Part shown: positions 32,886 to 41,687 of the stretch, piece by piece
How positions within the stretch are numbered: position 1 is the stretch's first letter
Layout: every line of letters starts with the position of its first letter
Source: UBA1926 sp036732005
GTDB lineage: Bacteria; Planctomycetota; Phycisphaerae; Phycisphaerales; UBA1924
Length of the DNA: 64,000 nt
Direction: 5' to 3'
Assembly (NCBI GenBank): GCA_036732005.1
Contig: DAINDF010000005.1
Coordinates: 62,001-126,000, forward strand
Position numbers and translations under genes: made by a program
Notes under the pieces: generated by a model
Told to the model about the DNA's origin: nothing
The model's input: only the letters and a program-made list of their open reading frames with translations
Database searches by the model: none

Positions 32886-33587
32886 CTACTCAACGAAAAC
32901 CCCGATCTGCTCCAGCGGTTTGCGCCCGATCGCCGGCACCACCGCGTCGCCCGTCGGGTAGCCCATCGGGATCAGCAGGTAGGGCTTCTCGTGCTCGGGC
33001 CGGCCCAGCACCTCGGCGAGGAACTTCATGGGGCTCGGGGTGTGGGTGAGCGTGGCAAGGCCCGCGTGGTGCGCGGCGGCGAGGAGCAGCCCCGTCGCGA
33101 TCCCGACGCTCTCGTTCGTGTAGTAAACCTGCCCCCCGTCATCGTCCCGCTTCAACGCGAACACCACCACAAGCCAGGGCGCGATCTCCAGGAACCGCTT
33201 GTCCGGGTTCGTGCCGAACGGGCGCAGATCGTCGAGCCACCGCTCGCTCGCCCGGCGGCCGTAGAACTCCCGCTCCTCCTCCTCCGCCGCGGCCCGGATC
33301 CGCTTCTTCAGGTCCGGGCTGGAGACCGCGACGAACCGCCAGGGCTGTTTGTTCGCCCCACTGGGGGCCGTGCCGGCGGCCCGGATGACCCACTCGATGG
33401 TCTGTCGCTCGACCGGGCGGTCGGAGAACATCCGGACGGTCCGCCTTGTGCGCATGATCTCGTAGAAGTTCCGGGCGGCCTCGGGGGCCGGGACCCCGGG
33501 CCGGTGCGCGATGTACGGGACATGCGGGGCGTCCGCCGGCGGCGGGTCGTAGGCGGGGGGTGAGCGCGGGGGGTCGTCCTGGGGCAT
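32886..33587 (-). CDS. Nitroreductase-family flavoprotein, iodotyrosine-deiodinase-like
   Basis: A 233-residue FMN protein, taking the ATG at 33587 (MPQDDPPRSPPAYD); the open frame extends to 33677 without support. The N-terminal 45 residues are Pro-rich. FMN-binding blocks are MRTRRTVRMFSDRPV and AAGTAPSGANKQPWRF. The active-site lid region EEEEREFYGRRASERWLDDL and the block FLEIAPWLVVVF follow the pattern of iodotyrosine deiodinase (IYD) and its bacterial homologs, rather than classic NfsA/NfsB. Dehalogenation is a family-based suggestion. It is divergent from a large secreted protein. Confidence 0.9.
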   Translation of the reverse strand: MPQDDPPRSPPAYDPPPADAPHVPYIAHRPGVPAPEAARNFYEIMRTRRTVRMFSDRPVERQTIEWVIRAAGTAPSGANKQPWRFVAVSSPDLKKRIRAAAEEEEREFYGRRASERWLDDLRPFGTNPDKRFLEIAPWLVVVFALKRDDDGGQVYYTNESVGIATGLLLAAAHHAGLATLTHTPSPMKFLAEVLGRPEHEKPYLLIPMGYPTGDAVVPAIGRKPLEQIGVFVE

Positions 33588-33642
33588 GGGGGCTCCGTCC
33601 CGGTTTGATCGGGGTGGTGCAGAGGCCCAACTCGGCGGGCCG

Positions 33643-36465
33643 ATGATATGTTCCGTGCGGTCCTGCTTTGCGCTCATGCTCTGGGGGCTCGTCGCGGCGT
33701 CGGCGGGGTCCGTGCGCGGGCAGGACGCCCCCGCCGCGATCGACCGCCCCCTCTCCGCCGAGCGCGTGACCCGGCGGTTCGATTTCGAGGAGGGGGCGTC
33801 GAACCCGACCGACCTGCCGCGGCACTGGATCCGCGCCCAGCACGACCCCCCTTCCCGGGTGCGGCCCGCGTTCCCGATCTGGAACCAGGCCCACCTCGAC
33901 GGGGCCCACGCGTACGCCGGGGCGGGCTCGGTGCGTCTGCCGACACGGGGGGGCTCGGCGAGCCTGCTGCTCGATCCGGGGGTGGTGCCGGTCTTTCCCG
34001 ACGCGGACTATGTGGTGAGCGCGCGGGTGCGCACGGAGGGCGTCGATCACGCCCGGGCGCGCCTGGTCGCGCGGCTGCTCGACGCGTCGGGGCGCGTGCT
34101 CGAGGGGTCCGAGGCCTCGTCCGCGCCCGCGGAGACGCGCGGTCGTTGGGAACCGATCCTGGTGCACCTGCCCGGCAACGAGTCGGCGGCGGCCTCGCTG
34201 CAGATCGAGTTGCTTCTCGAGCAGCCCGGACCGGCGGGGCAGCTGCCGTTCCAGGACCTCGAAATCACGAAGCAGGACTTCACGGGCGCGGCGTGGTTCG
34301 ACGAGATCGCGGTGGTGCAGGTCCCACGCGTGGAAGTCTGGACCGACTGGCCCGGGAACCTGGTGCCTGGGGGGGATCGGCCCCGCGTGCACCTGTTCCT
34401 GCGTGACCTGGTGGGGCAGTCGCTGCTGATCCGGCTCTCCGCGCTGGACATGGACGGGGCGCTGGTGGACGGGGTCGATCTTCCCTTCGAAGGGGGGCGG
34501 CTTGAGCATGACTGGACGCCGGCGCTGACGCGGTTCGGGTGGTACCGCATCCGGGTCGAGGTCACGCAGGACGGCATGCCGGTCGGGAGCGCGTTCACCG
34601 ATCTGATCTGGCGTGCCCCGGCGAGCGAGAACGCGTCCCGCGCCCTGGTCGACCGGCCCATGGACGAGTTCTCGCTCTCGGTCGGTTCGGTCCCGACCGA
34701 GGGGCTCGGGCAACTGGGCGATCTGACGCTGGCGACCGGGATGGGACGCGTCGCGACCGAGTTGTGGTTCCCCGGCGGCCCGATCGACGCGACCCGGCAG
34801 GAGGCGCTGGCGTCGCTGGCGAACGCGCTCACGCCGGTGAACCGCGAGTTGTGCATGGTGGTCCCGGGGTTGCCGCCCGAGATCTCCGATGTGCGGGGCT
34901 CGACGGGGCTCCTGGCGGCGATCGGCGGTGAGGGCGGCGACGGCGCCGAGTGGCTCACGCCGCTTTTCTCCGAGTTGGGGCATCGGGTGCGCTGGTGGCG
35001 GTTCGGGGCGCTGGACGAGACGCTCGACGCGACCATGATCCCGGCCCTGCCGGGGGCGCTCGAGCGCGTCCGGGGGCTGGTGCCCGGCGCGGTGCTTGAA
35101 GCGCCCTGGTCGCCGTTCAACCGGCTGGACGCGGCGCTGGTCGCGCCGGGCCTGGTTCTGGCGCAGCCGATCGGGCCGGCGATCCCGCCTTCGGAGGTCG
35201 GGCGGGTGATCGAGGAGTTCCGGTCGCTCGCGGCGGCGGGCGGGTCGGCGGGGTGGGATGTGCCGCGGCATGCGTCGGCGTTCACGGCGCCCGACGCGGG
35301 GCGTGTGGGGTTGAACGCGGCGATCGACGATCTGCTCCGCTCCGCGGTCGCCGCGTGGATGACGCTGGAGCGTGAGGGGCGTGGATCGTCGCGGGGCCGG
35401 TCGTTCCGGCTCGACGACGCGTGGCGGTGGCAGGGTGGGCGGAGGCCTCAGTTGATGCCGTCGCCTGCGGCGGCGGCGTGGCTGACGCTGATGGAGATGG
35501 TCCGCGACCGGCGGGCGGAGGGGCTGGGGCAGATCGCCCCGGGCCTCGAGGCGGTGCTGCTGACCCCCACCGACGAGTCGCCGAGCGGGACCTCGTCGGT
35601 GCTCGTGGTGTGGCCCGCCGCGGAGGCGGGAGCGTCGGAACAGGCGTCGCTGCTCTTCTCGAGGGACGAGGTCGCCGTGGTCGACCGGTTCGGGAACCGG
35701 ACACGGGTCGGTCCCGAGGAGATCGCGCCGACGCATGTCATGACGCACCGGGCGCTGCACGGGGGGCATGTGGCGTATATCGAGGGCGTCGACCCGGATC
35801 TGATGCGGTTCGCCTCACGCGTCCGGGCCGAGCCGGCGTTTATCGAGACGGGCACCGCGGTCGACTCGATCGACCTGGTGTTCGAGAACCCGTGGTCGTC
35901 GGCGATCCGGGGGAAGTTCTACCTGGTCGAGCCCGGGGGGTTCAGTTCGGGCGACCGGGCGAGCCGGGACCGGGCGTGGGACATCACGCCCCGGCACGGC
36001 CTGTTCGCGATCGACGCGGGGGGAGAGCACCGGGTGCCGGTGGAGATCAGCACGACGGCGGGCGTCGAATCCGGCGTGCGGCCGATGATCGTCGACATCG
36101 AGTTGACGAGCCCGACGACCTCGGGCCTGATGCGGTTCGAGCGTCGGGCCGAGGTGGGGCTCGAGCACATCGAGATGGAGCTGGGTTACCGCTTCGAGGA
36201 TGAGCCGGGCGGGGCGCTGGTGGTGTTCGCCGAGATCACGAACACCGGGACGGAGCGTGAACTCGTGCATGTGTTCGCCAGCGCCCCCGGGTACGCACGA
36301 CAGCGGAGCGCGCCCACGGCGATCGGGCCCGGTCAGCGCGTGGTCAAGGCCTTCCCGTTCGAGAACGGGCGCGAGGCGCTGGGGGGGCAGACGGTCAATG
36401 TGGGCCTGTTCATCCGGGAAACGGGGGGCAGGCTGCTCAAGAGCGTAACGATCGACGGCGGGTGA
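33643..36465 (+). CDS. Large secreted protein, unknown function, CBM-like N-terminal domain
   Basis: A 940-residue exported protein. The signal peptide MICSVRSCFALMLWGLVAAS ends near VRGQD. Residues about 40-230 look like a carbohydrate-binding jelly roll (RRFDFEEG at the start, YVVSARVRTEG, AAWFDEIAVVQV), followed by an Ig-like region and a central Gly/Leu/Asp-rich region of about 400 residues that could be a barrel remnant. The C-terminus has beta-rich repeats (SIDLVFENPWSSAIRGKFYLVEP, ALVVFAEITNTGTE). No sorting tag or dockerin is visible. Possibly a glycan-related surface protein; no catalytic residues are assigned. Confidence 0.85.
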   Translation: MICSVRSCFALMLWGLVAASAGSVRGQDAPAAIDRPLSAERVTRRFDFEEGASNPTDLPRHWIRAQHDPPSRVRPAFPIWNQAHLDGAHAYAGAGSVRLPTRGGSASLLLDPGVVPVFPDADYVVSARVRTEGVDHARARLVARLLDASGRVLEGSEASSAPAETRGRWEPILVHLPGNESAAASLQIELLLEQPGPAGQLPFQDLEITKQDFTGAAWFDEIAVVQVPRVEVWTDWPGNLVPGGDRPRVHLFLRDLVGQSLLIRLSALDMDGALVDGVDLPFEGGRLEHDWTPALTRFGWYRIRVEVTQDGMPVGSAFTDLIWRAPASENASRALVDRPMDEFSLSVGSVPTEGLGQLGDLTLATGMGRVATELWFPGGPIDATRQEALASLANALTPVNRELCMVVPGLPPEISDVRGSTGLLAAIGGEGGDGAEWLTPLFSELGHRVRWWRFGALDETLDATMIPALPGALERVRGLVPGAVLEAPWSPFNRLDAALVAPGLVLAQPIGPAIPPSEVGRVIEEFRSLAAAGGSAGWDVPRHASAFTAPDAGRVGLNAAIDDLLRSAVAAWMTLEREGRGSSRGRSFRLDDAWRWQGGRRPQLMPSPAAAAWLTLMEMVRDRRAEGLGQIAPGLEAVLLTPTDESPSGTSSVLVVWPAAEAGASEQASLLFSRDEVAVVDRFGNRTRVGPEEIAPTHVMTHRALHGGHVAYIEGVDPDLMRFASRVRAEPAFIETGTAVDSIDLVFENPWSSAIRGKFYLVEPGGFSSGDRASRDRAWDITPRHGLFAIDAGGEHRVPVEISTTAGVESGVRPMIVDIELTSPTTSGLMRFERRAEVGLEHIEMELGYRFEDEPGGALVVFAEITNTGTERELVHVFASAPGYARQRSAPTAIGPGQRVVKAFPFENGREALGGQTVNVGLFIRETGGRLLKSVTIDGG

Positions 36466-36525
36466 GCCGCCGAGCCGGCGACTACGGGGCGACGCCGTTC
36501 CGGGGGCGTGGGCTCGCCGGGGCGG

Positions 36526-38763
36526 TCAGCGGCCGGCGCGGCTGTCGCCGTCGGCCTTCGAGCCCCCGGTGATGAGCGGCACGAGGTCGGTGTTGGGCAG
36601 ATCGAGGGCCCCGACCACGGCGGCCGCGGCGGTGGCGACGGCGAGGTCGGCGTCGCCCGCGAGGCGGAGGACGCGGGCGATCTGGCGCTCCTCGAGCATG
36701 TTCCCGAACCGCTTGGCGGAATCGGCGACTTTGCCGAGCAGATCGACCTGAGACTCACCCGAGGCGTCGAGGGCCGCGTCGAGCAGGGCGACCTGGGCCC
36801 TGGGCTGCCCGACATGGGCGAGCACCTCGGCGATCTCGGAGACCGTCTGCCCGCGGGCGTCGCCGAGGGCGCCGATCAGCGAGAGCGCGGCGTCCTCGAC
36901 GCTGAGCACCTCGTTGCGGGCGACCGCGAGGTCCCGCAGCGCCGCGAGGGCGCGGGCGGTGTAGTCGCGGGCCTCGTCCGGGGCGATCGGGCCGCCGGCG
37001 GCCTGGTCGACGAGCAGGTTCATCGAGGCGATGAACTGGTCGCTTGAGATCACATCGCGGCGCACGAGCACCGTGCGGTCGCGGTCGAACCGGCGCTGGA
37101 GGTCGAGCATGTCCGCTGAGCGGGCGAGCAGGAGCATCGGGGCGGCGGCGAGGCGGGGCTCGGCCCGGGCCTCGTCGTGGGCGGCGACCGCGCCGGCGCC
37201 CGCCAGGGAAACGACGACGAGATCGACGCCCGGGGCCTCGGCGATCGGGCCCGCGATGTCGGCCACGCCCCGGTCTGCCGGCGGGAGGACGGTAAAGCCC
37301 TCGCCCGCGAGCAGGCCCTGGAGCCGGTCGTATTCCTCGCGGTCCGGCCCGGTGAGGACGACCGCGAACCGGGCGCCGACATCGCGGATCGCGGCGGCGA
37401 GGATCGGCACAACGCGCTCGGCGCCGTCGAAGGTCTCGGCGGGCTGCGAGCGGGCCAGGGCGAGCGCGGTCTCGAGCTGGACCCGGCGCGAGTGGAAGGT
37501 GAGCGACTCGAGCAGGGGCCTGCGGCCGTCCTCGACCCCGGTGAGGGTGTCGGTGCCGCCGGTGCGTTCGATCGCGGCGATCGCCTTGCGGGCGAGCGGG
37601 GTGTCGCGGGTGTCGAGGGCGCGGGCGAGGATGCGCTGCCCGATCGAGGGCCCGGCGGCGACGGCGTAGTACATCGCGTCGCGGTCGGTGATGGGGCTGA
37701 CGCCCGGGACACCCTCGCCGCTGATCTCGCGGCGGAAGGCCGAGGCGATCCAGAGCGCCAGCGTCTCGGCGGAGGAGGGGTCCTGCCGGAGCGACCGCTC
37801 GGCCATGCGCATCGACATGGTCTCGTGGAAGATCTCGCTGGGGACGGCGCGCATCTGGAGGCCGATGCCGGCAACATAGTCCCAACCCAACTGGAACTCC
37901 TCGCCGGGGAAGCTGGTGAGTTCGTCGAGGTGGGCGTAGTAGCCCTCGGCGAGATCGGCGTAGAGCCCGGCGACGGGGGCGTCGGGCGAGGCGCCCAGCG
38001 CGGCGATGACCCTGCCCGCCGCTTCGCGGACGCCGCTGGAGGCGGTCTGGTTGAACACGCCGACGACCGCGGGGAGCGACGCGCGGTAGGGTATCGAGGC
38101 GAGGACATTCAGCACGCGCTCCTGGTCGGCGGGGCTGAGGTTGGGCAGGGCCTCGGCGAGTGGGCCGACGGACTGCCGCCCGGACTCGATCAGCACCTGC
38201 TGCACGCGGGCCCGGAGGGCGGGGTCGCCCCCGCTGATGAGCGATTCGAGCAGCTGGGGAACGGCGTACTCGCCGGCGGCGATGAGGCGCGACCGTGCGG
38301 CCAAGCGCTCGCCCATCGTGCCCGAGAGCAGCCCGATGTTCCGCGTGATCTCCTCGGCGTTGCGGGCACGCTGGAGGCGGCCGGCGCGGTACATCTCGTC
38401 GAGCCGGGCGGCGACATCCTGCACGGCCTCGACCCGCAGGGCCCGGGCGACGGAGGACTGGAAGCGGTCGAGTTCGCCCGAGGCGTCGACAAGATCGACG
38501 AACTGCTCGGGGGTGATGCCGCTGTCGAGCAGCGTGCCGGCCTCGCCCGCGGCGACATCGTACCGGGCGATCTTGATGAAGTGGATGAAGTTGGCGAGCA
38601 ACTCCTCGTTGGTCCGCTCGGCGTCGGCCTGCGCGGCGGCGCCGGAACAGACGAGGGCCGGGGTGGTCAGCAGGCCGGCCGCCGGGAGCACGCCGGCGAG
38701 GGCGCCGAGCAGACCACGCAGAACGAGCCCGGGCCGAGAGGATGGGTTGATGTCGCGAGGCAC
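36526..38763 (-). CDS. Exported HEAT-repeat protein with receiver-like C-terminal fold
   Basis: A 745-residue protein starting at GTG 38763 (GGAG seven bases upstream), with a signal peptide ending near AAAQAD. Residues about 50-430 are helical repeats of HEAT type (VPQLLESLISGGDPALRARVQQVLIESG, VGPLAEALPNLS and similar). Around residues 455-560 a Rossmann-like segment (ARFAVVLTGPDREEYDRLQGLL...GVDLVVVSLAG...APMLLLARSADM) resembles a response-regulator receiver without the acidic phosphorylation pocket. More helical repeats follow. It probably serves as a periplasmic scaffold. Function unknown. Confidence 0.85.
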   Translation of the reverse strand: MPRDINPSSRPGLVLRGLLGALAGVLPAAGLLTTPALVCSGAAAQADAERTNEELLANFIHFIKIARYDVAAGEAGTLLDSGITPEQFVDLVDASGELDRFQSSVARALRVEAVQDVAARLDEMYRAGRLQRARNAEEITRNIGLLSGTMGERLAARSRLIAAGEYAVPQLLESLISGGDPALRARVQQVLIESGRQSVGPLAEALPNLSPADQERVLNVLASIPYRASLPAVVGVFNQTASSGVREAAGRVIAALGASPDAPVAGLYADLAEGYYAHLDELTSFPGEEFQLGWDYVAGIGLQMRAVPSEIFHETMSMRMAERSLRQDPSSAETLALWIASAFRREISGEGVPGVSPITDRDAMYYAVAAGPSIGQRILARALDTRDTPLARKAIAAIERTGGTDTLTGVEDGRRPLLESLTFHSRRVQLETALALARSQPAETFDGAERVVPILAAAIRDVGARFAVVLTGPDREEYDRLQGLLAGEGFTVLPPADRGVADIAGPIAEAPGVDLVVVSLAGAGAVAAHDEARAEPRLAAAPMLLLARSADMLDLQRRFDRDRTVLVRRDVISSDQFIASMNLLVDQAAGGPIAPDEARDYTARALAALRDLAVARNEVLSVEDAALSLIGALGDARGQTVSEIAEVLAHVGQPRAQVALLDAALDASGESQVDLLGKVADSAKRFGNMLEERQIARVLRLAGDADLAVATAAAAVVGALDLPNTDLVPLITGGSKADGDSRAGR

Positions 38764-39259
38764 GGTGGTCTCCTGCTATCGGCGCGTTGGTGGAACGCTT
38801 GGGCGGCGGGGGTCGGTGTGCGGTCCGACCCGGGGTGCCGACCCGGTGGCGGGGCGGCGCGAGGTGGCGGGCCGAGGCCCGGCCCATGGGGGTCATTGTT
38901 CGCCCGCGACGGGTATCCGTCTGCCGCGGCGGTCGGTTCCTGGCGAACTTCCTTGTGCGGGTTCTGCATGGATCCCGGGGTCCGGCATCCCAACCGGAGG
39001 GCCCGTCCCCTTCACCCGAGGCCGATCGCCCGGGAATCTACCGACCGGGGCCTCGGGCTGTCAATCGGGGGTAGTGGGGGCGGGCCCACTTGAACCGGTG
39101 GCCGAGAACGCGGGGGATCGGGGATCGGTCGTGAAAGAAGTGCGGATTGTGAGCGTCCGCGGCGTCAAGCCGGGCCCGGAATGGTCCGATGACTGAGCCG
39201 TGGTGGGATCAACCGTCTGGAATCGGGCCACCCTGTCAGAGTAATGAGAAGGTGAGACC
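38764..39259. other. 496-bp intergenic region between divergent genes
   Basis: No supported coding frame. It carries the upstream regions of the HEAT protein gene (minus) and the HTH/pseudo-receiver gene (plus). A 9-bp perfect inverted repeat, CCCGAGGCC at 39015-39023 with GGCCTCGGG at 39049-39057 around a 25-base loop, could be a structured leader or remnant terminator. No clear promoter boxes were recognised. Confidence 0.45.
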
Positions 39260-39838
39260 ATGCCTTTCGACCGCGATGTGCTGACAACGGGTGAGGTCGC
39301 CAAGCTTTGCAATGTGGCCCCCCGGACCGTCTCCAAGTGGTTCGACGCCGGGCAGCTCAAGGGCTACCGGATCCCGGGGTCCAAGGACCGGCGGATCCCG
39401 GTGGCCGAGCTGATCAGGTTCATGAAGGAGCACGGGATCCCGCTCGACGGGGTGGTGAGCGGGAACATCCGTGTGCTGATCGTGGACGAGGACCGCGAGG
39501 TGGTCGACATCCTCAAGCGGGTCCTGGGCGAGCAGACCGAGTACGAGGTGCATGTCGCGACGGGGAACTTCGAGGCGGGGCTGCTCTGCGAGCGGATCCG
39601 GCCGCATGTCGTCCTGATCAATGTCCACCTCGAGGGCGGGAACGGGCACCACATCGCCGACCTGATCCGCCGCTCCGATGCGACGCAGCTCACCCGGGTG
39701 ATCGGCATGAGCGGGAAGCTGACCGATGGGCAGCTCCACGCCCTCCGCGGGGCCGGGTTCGACGGGTTCCTCAAGAAGCCGTTCCAGGTCCGCCAGGTCA
39801 TTTCCGCCATCGAGCATGTGACCAGCATCGCCGCCTGA
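39260..39838 (+). CDS. Excisionase-type HTH fused to pseudo-receiver domain, regulator
   Basis: A 192-residue DNA-binding regulator. Residues about 7-55 are a MerR/excisionase-type winged helix (LTTGEVAKLCNVAPRTVSKWF, then GSKDRRIPVAELIRFM). Residues about 70-190 are a receiver fold (IRVLIVDEDREVVDILKRVL). The acidic pair DED is kept, and the conserved Lys is present in FLKKPF. The position of the phosphorylated Asp, however, is Asn (VVLINVHL), so phosphorelay input is unlikely. The receiver may dimerise or bind another signal. The reversed order (HTH before REC) is unusual for response regulators but recurs in planctomycetes. An intrinsic terminator follows. Confidence 0.9.
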   Translation: MPFDRDVLTTGEVAKLCNVAPRTVSKWFDAGQLKGYRIPGSKDRRIPVAELIRFMKEHGIPLDGVVSGNIRVLIVDEDREVVDILKRVLGEQTEYEVHVATGNFEAGLLCERIRPHVVLINVHLEGGNGHHIADLIRRSDATQLTRVIGMSGKLTDGQLHALRGAGFDGFLKKPFQVRQVISAIEHVTSIAA

Positions 39839-39864
39839 GCGGTCGAAACAGGAAGAACAGAAGC

Positions 39865-39898
39865 GACGCCGGGTGCGGAGACCCGGCGTTGTTCATTT
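39865..39898. terminator. Intrinsic terminator between convergent genes
   Basis: ACGCCGGGT (39866-39874) pairs perfectly with ACCCGGCGT (39881-39889) around a 6-base loop, followed by TTGTTCATTTT. It ends the HTH/pseudo-receiver gene and faces the convergent peroxiredoxin gene. Confidence 0.75.
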
Positions 39899-39943
39899 TG
39901 CTCCGGCGTGGGCGCCCCGGCCCGATCGCGGGCCATGACGACA

Positions 39944-40390
39944 TCAACGCCCCTCGTGCAGACGCTGAATGAGACGCCTGTGGGGCGCGACGCGAAAGTC
40001 TGCGACCACGCGGTCGGCGATCCGGCTGCGCTGATCGACAAGGAAGGTCGCGCGGCGTGTGAGCCCGAGCGGCCCGGCGACGCCGAAGGCCCGGATCGCC
40101 TCGCGGCCGGTGTCCGCCAGGAGAATCTGGGCGAGGGCGAAGCGGTCCCGGAAGCGGGCGTGCGAGTCGCTTGCTTGCGGGCTGATCGCCACCACGCGGT
40201 AGCCCGCCTCCGACAGGCGGGCGGCCTCGTCGCGCATCATGCAGGCCTGCGCGGTGCAGACCGGGGTGAAATCGGCGGGATAGAACGCGACGACCACGGG
40301 CCCGTCGGCGAGCAGGTCGCTGAGACGAACGGTGTGCCCGTCGGCGTCGGGGATCGCAAAGTCCGGGGCCTGGTCGCCGACCTTGAGCAT
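39944..40390 (-). CDS. Peroxiredoxin (AhpC/TSA, BCP-like)
   Basis: A 148-residue thiol peroxidase that reduces hydrogen peroxide or organic peroxides. The peroxidatic Cys lies in FYPADFTPVCTAQACMM, with a second Cys five residues later (C-x4-C), as in many BCP/PrxQ enzymes, where it can resolve the sulfenic acid. It starts MLKVGDQAPDFAIPDADG, the usual N-terminal block, and keeps the catalytic Arg region near DFRVAPHR. It is co-directional with the upstream RMND1/YagE-like gene, 52 bases away. Confidence 0.93.
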   Translation of the reverse strand: MLKVGDQAPDFAIPDADGHTVRLSDLLADGPVVVAFYPADFTPVCTAQACMMRDEAARLSEAGYRVVAISPQASDSHARFRDRFALAQILLADTGREAIRAFGVAGPLGLTRRATFLVDQRSRIADRVVADFRVAPHRRLIQRLHEGR

Positions 40391-40442
40391 CGCTCGTCCG
40401 ATCGCGGGCGGAGCGGGCCCGGATGCACCCGGGACTCCGCGT

Positions 40443-41567
40443 TCAGTGGTACCAGGGCGTGAGCGGCAGGAGGATCGACACGAAGATCAGGACGATGATG
40501 ACCCATTCGAGCGTCTCGAGCCGACGCGTCGAGGCGGCGTCGGACATCTTCTGGTAGAGGCTCTCGGTGACCTCGAGCTTGCGTTTGACGCTCGAGTTCC
40601 ACGCCGGGACATCCAGGCGGGCCGCGGCGAGGCGGTAGAGGCGGGCGAGGTACTGGTTGCCCAGGAGTTTGATGGCGTTGTTGACGCCCTCGAACATGAC
40701 GGCGGCGTCGGTCTGCACGGAGGCGAACCGCCCCAGCATCCGCCCCGACGCGAACCCGGGCCACACGCGCCGGCGGAGCATCGCGGCGAGCATCTCGTCG
40801 GCGTGGTCCAGGATCGCGTCGAGCTCGTGGTCGAGCACGCGGAGCTCGAGCAACTCGACATTCGCGTGCTGGAGCACGGCGACAACATCCTCGGCGTTCG
40901 CGTCGAAGAGCACCGCCGCGTTCCAGTCGATGATCGCCAGGTCGTTCGGGGTGTAGGAGATCCTCCCCTCGACCGACCGGCGGGCCTGCTCGGGCGCGAG
41001 GTCCGTCCGCTCCGCCTCGATCATCCGGGAGAGTATCGGGCCGGCCCGATCGACGATCTCCGCGGGGCTGAGCCCGGGCTCCCACTCGGAGATCACGAAG
41101 ACGGTGTAGTCCTCCACCGCGGGCGCGAGCGCGGGCCGCTCGATCGCGGGGCGGATCGCCTCCATGATGCGTGATGCTCTCGCCCGCGCATCGGCCTCGA
41201 GGGCCGCGTGTTCGTAGAGCGCACACCCCAGTTCCGGGAGCTCGTCGAGGCGATCGGGGAGCGGGATGCGGTAGGTCAGCAGCGCCGCGCCGAAGTCGTA
41301 GATCAGGACCTCGGCGGCGGGGTCGGTCGTCCCTTCGCCCACGGCGACCGCGTCGCCTTCCATCACCAGGCGGAGCGGTGGGGGGCTGTAATCGAACCAG
41401 ACCGGCGCGGGCCGACGGGCGCGGACAACGCGGCGTCGGGTTGCCTCGCGGACCAGCGGCTCGGCGCGGTCAAGATCGACCTGGAAACCGATATCGAGCG
41501 CGAAGAACACCAGCGCCTCGCCGCGGACACGGATCCCCTCGGCCGTTGAACCACCGTGGGGCGTCAT
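40443..41567 (-). CDS. RMND1/YagE (DUF155) family membrane-anchored protein
   Basis: A 374-residue protein. The ATG at 41567 has GGGAGG upstream; the open frame continues beyond it without support. YDFGAALLTYR is the conserved early block of the DUF155/RMD1-RMND1-Sif2 family. A long helical middle (AVLQHANVELLELRVLDHELDAILDHADEML) precedes the family's C-terminal signature: LEVTESLYQKMSDAASTRRLETLEWVIIVLIFVSILL, one membrane helix with the tail facing out. Eukaryotic members support mitochondrial translation; bacterial roles are unknown. It is divergent from the C39/RimK operon. Confidence 0.85.
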   Translation of the reverse strand: MTPHGGSTAEGIRVRGEALVFFALDIGFQVDLDRAEPLVREATRRRVVRARRPAPVWFDYSPPPLRLVMEGDAVAVGEGTTDPAAEVLIYDFGAALLTYRIPLPDRLDELPELGCALYEHAALEADARARASRIMEAIRPAIERPALAPAVEDYTVFVISEWEPGLSPAEIVDRAGPILSRMIEAERTDLAPEQARRSVEGRISYTPNDLAIIDWNAAVLFDANAEDVVAVLQHANVELLELRVLDHELDAILDHADEMLAAMLRRRVWPGFASGRMLGRFASVQTDAAVMFEGVNNAIKLLGNQYLARLYRLAAARLDVPAWNSSVKRKLEVTESLYQKMSDAASTRRLETLEWVIIVLIFVSILLPLTPWYH

Positions 41568-41687
41568 CGTCACCTCCCGCCCGCGCCGCCCGGCGCCCGC
41601 CGGCGTCGGGCCTTGGACTGCTTGACTATAGAATCCCTCGCCTCCATCGGCACGGGAGCGTGCCCGGGGCGAATCACGAGGTGGCCG

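Noticed and set aside
33139..35769. 876-codon minus-strand frame spanning the nitroreductase and the secreted-protein gene
   Set aside because: Out of frame with the nitroreductase and antisense to the signal-peptide protein; no recognisable domains.
36755..38896. 713-codon minus-strand frame overlapping the HEAT-repeat protein
   Set aside because: Out-of-frame shadow, extremely Arg/Pro-rich, extending into the intergenic region without a ribosome site.
38787..39074. 95-codon plus-strand frame in the intergenic region
   Set aside because: Arg/Pro/Gly-rich, no ribosome site, no family likeness; left as non-coding.
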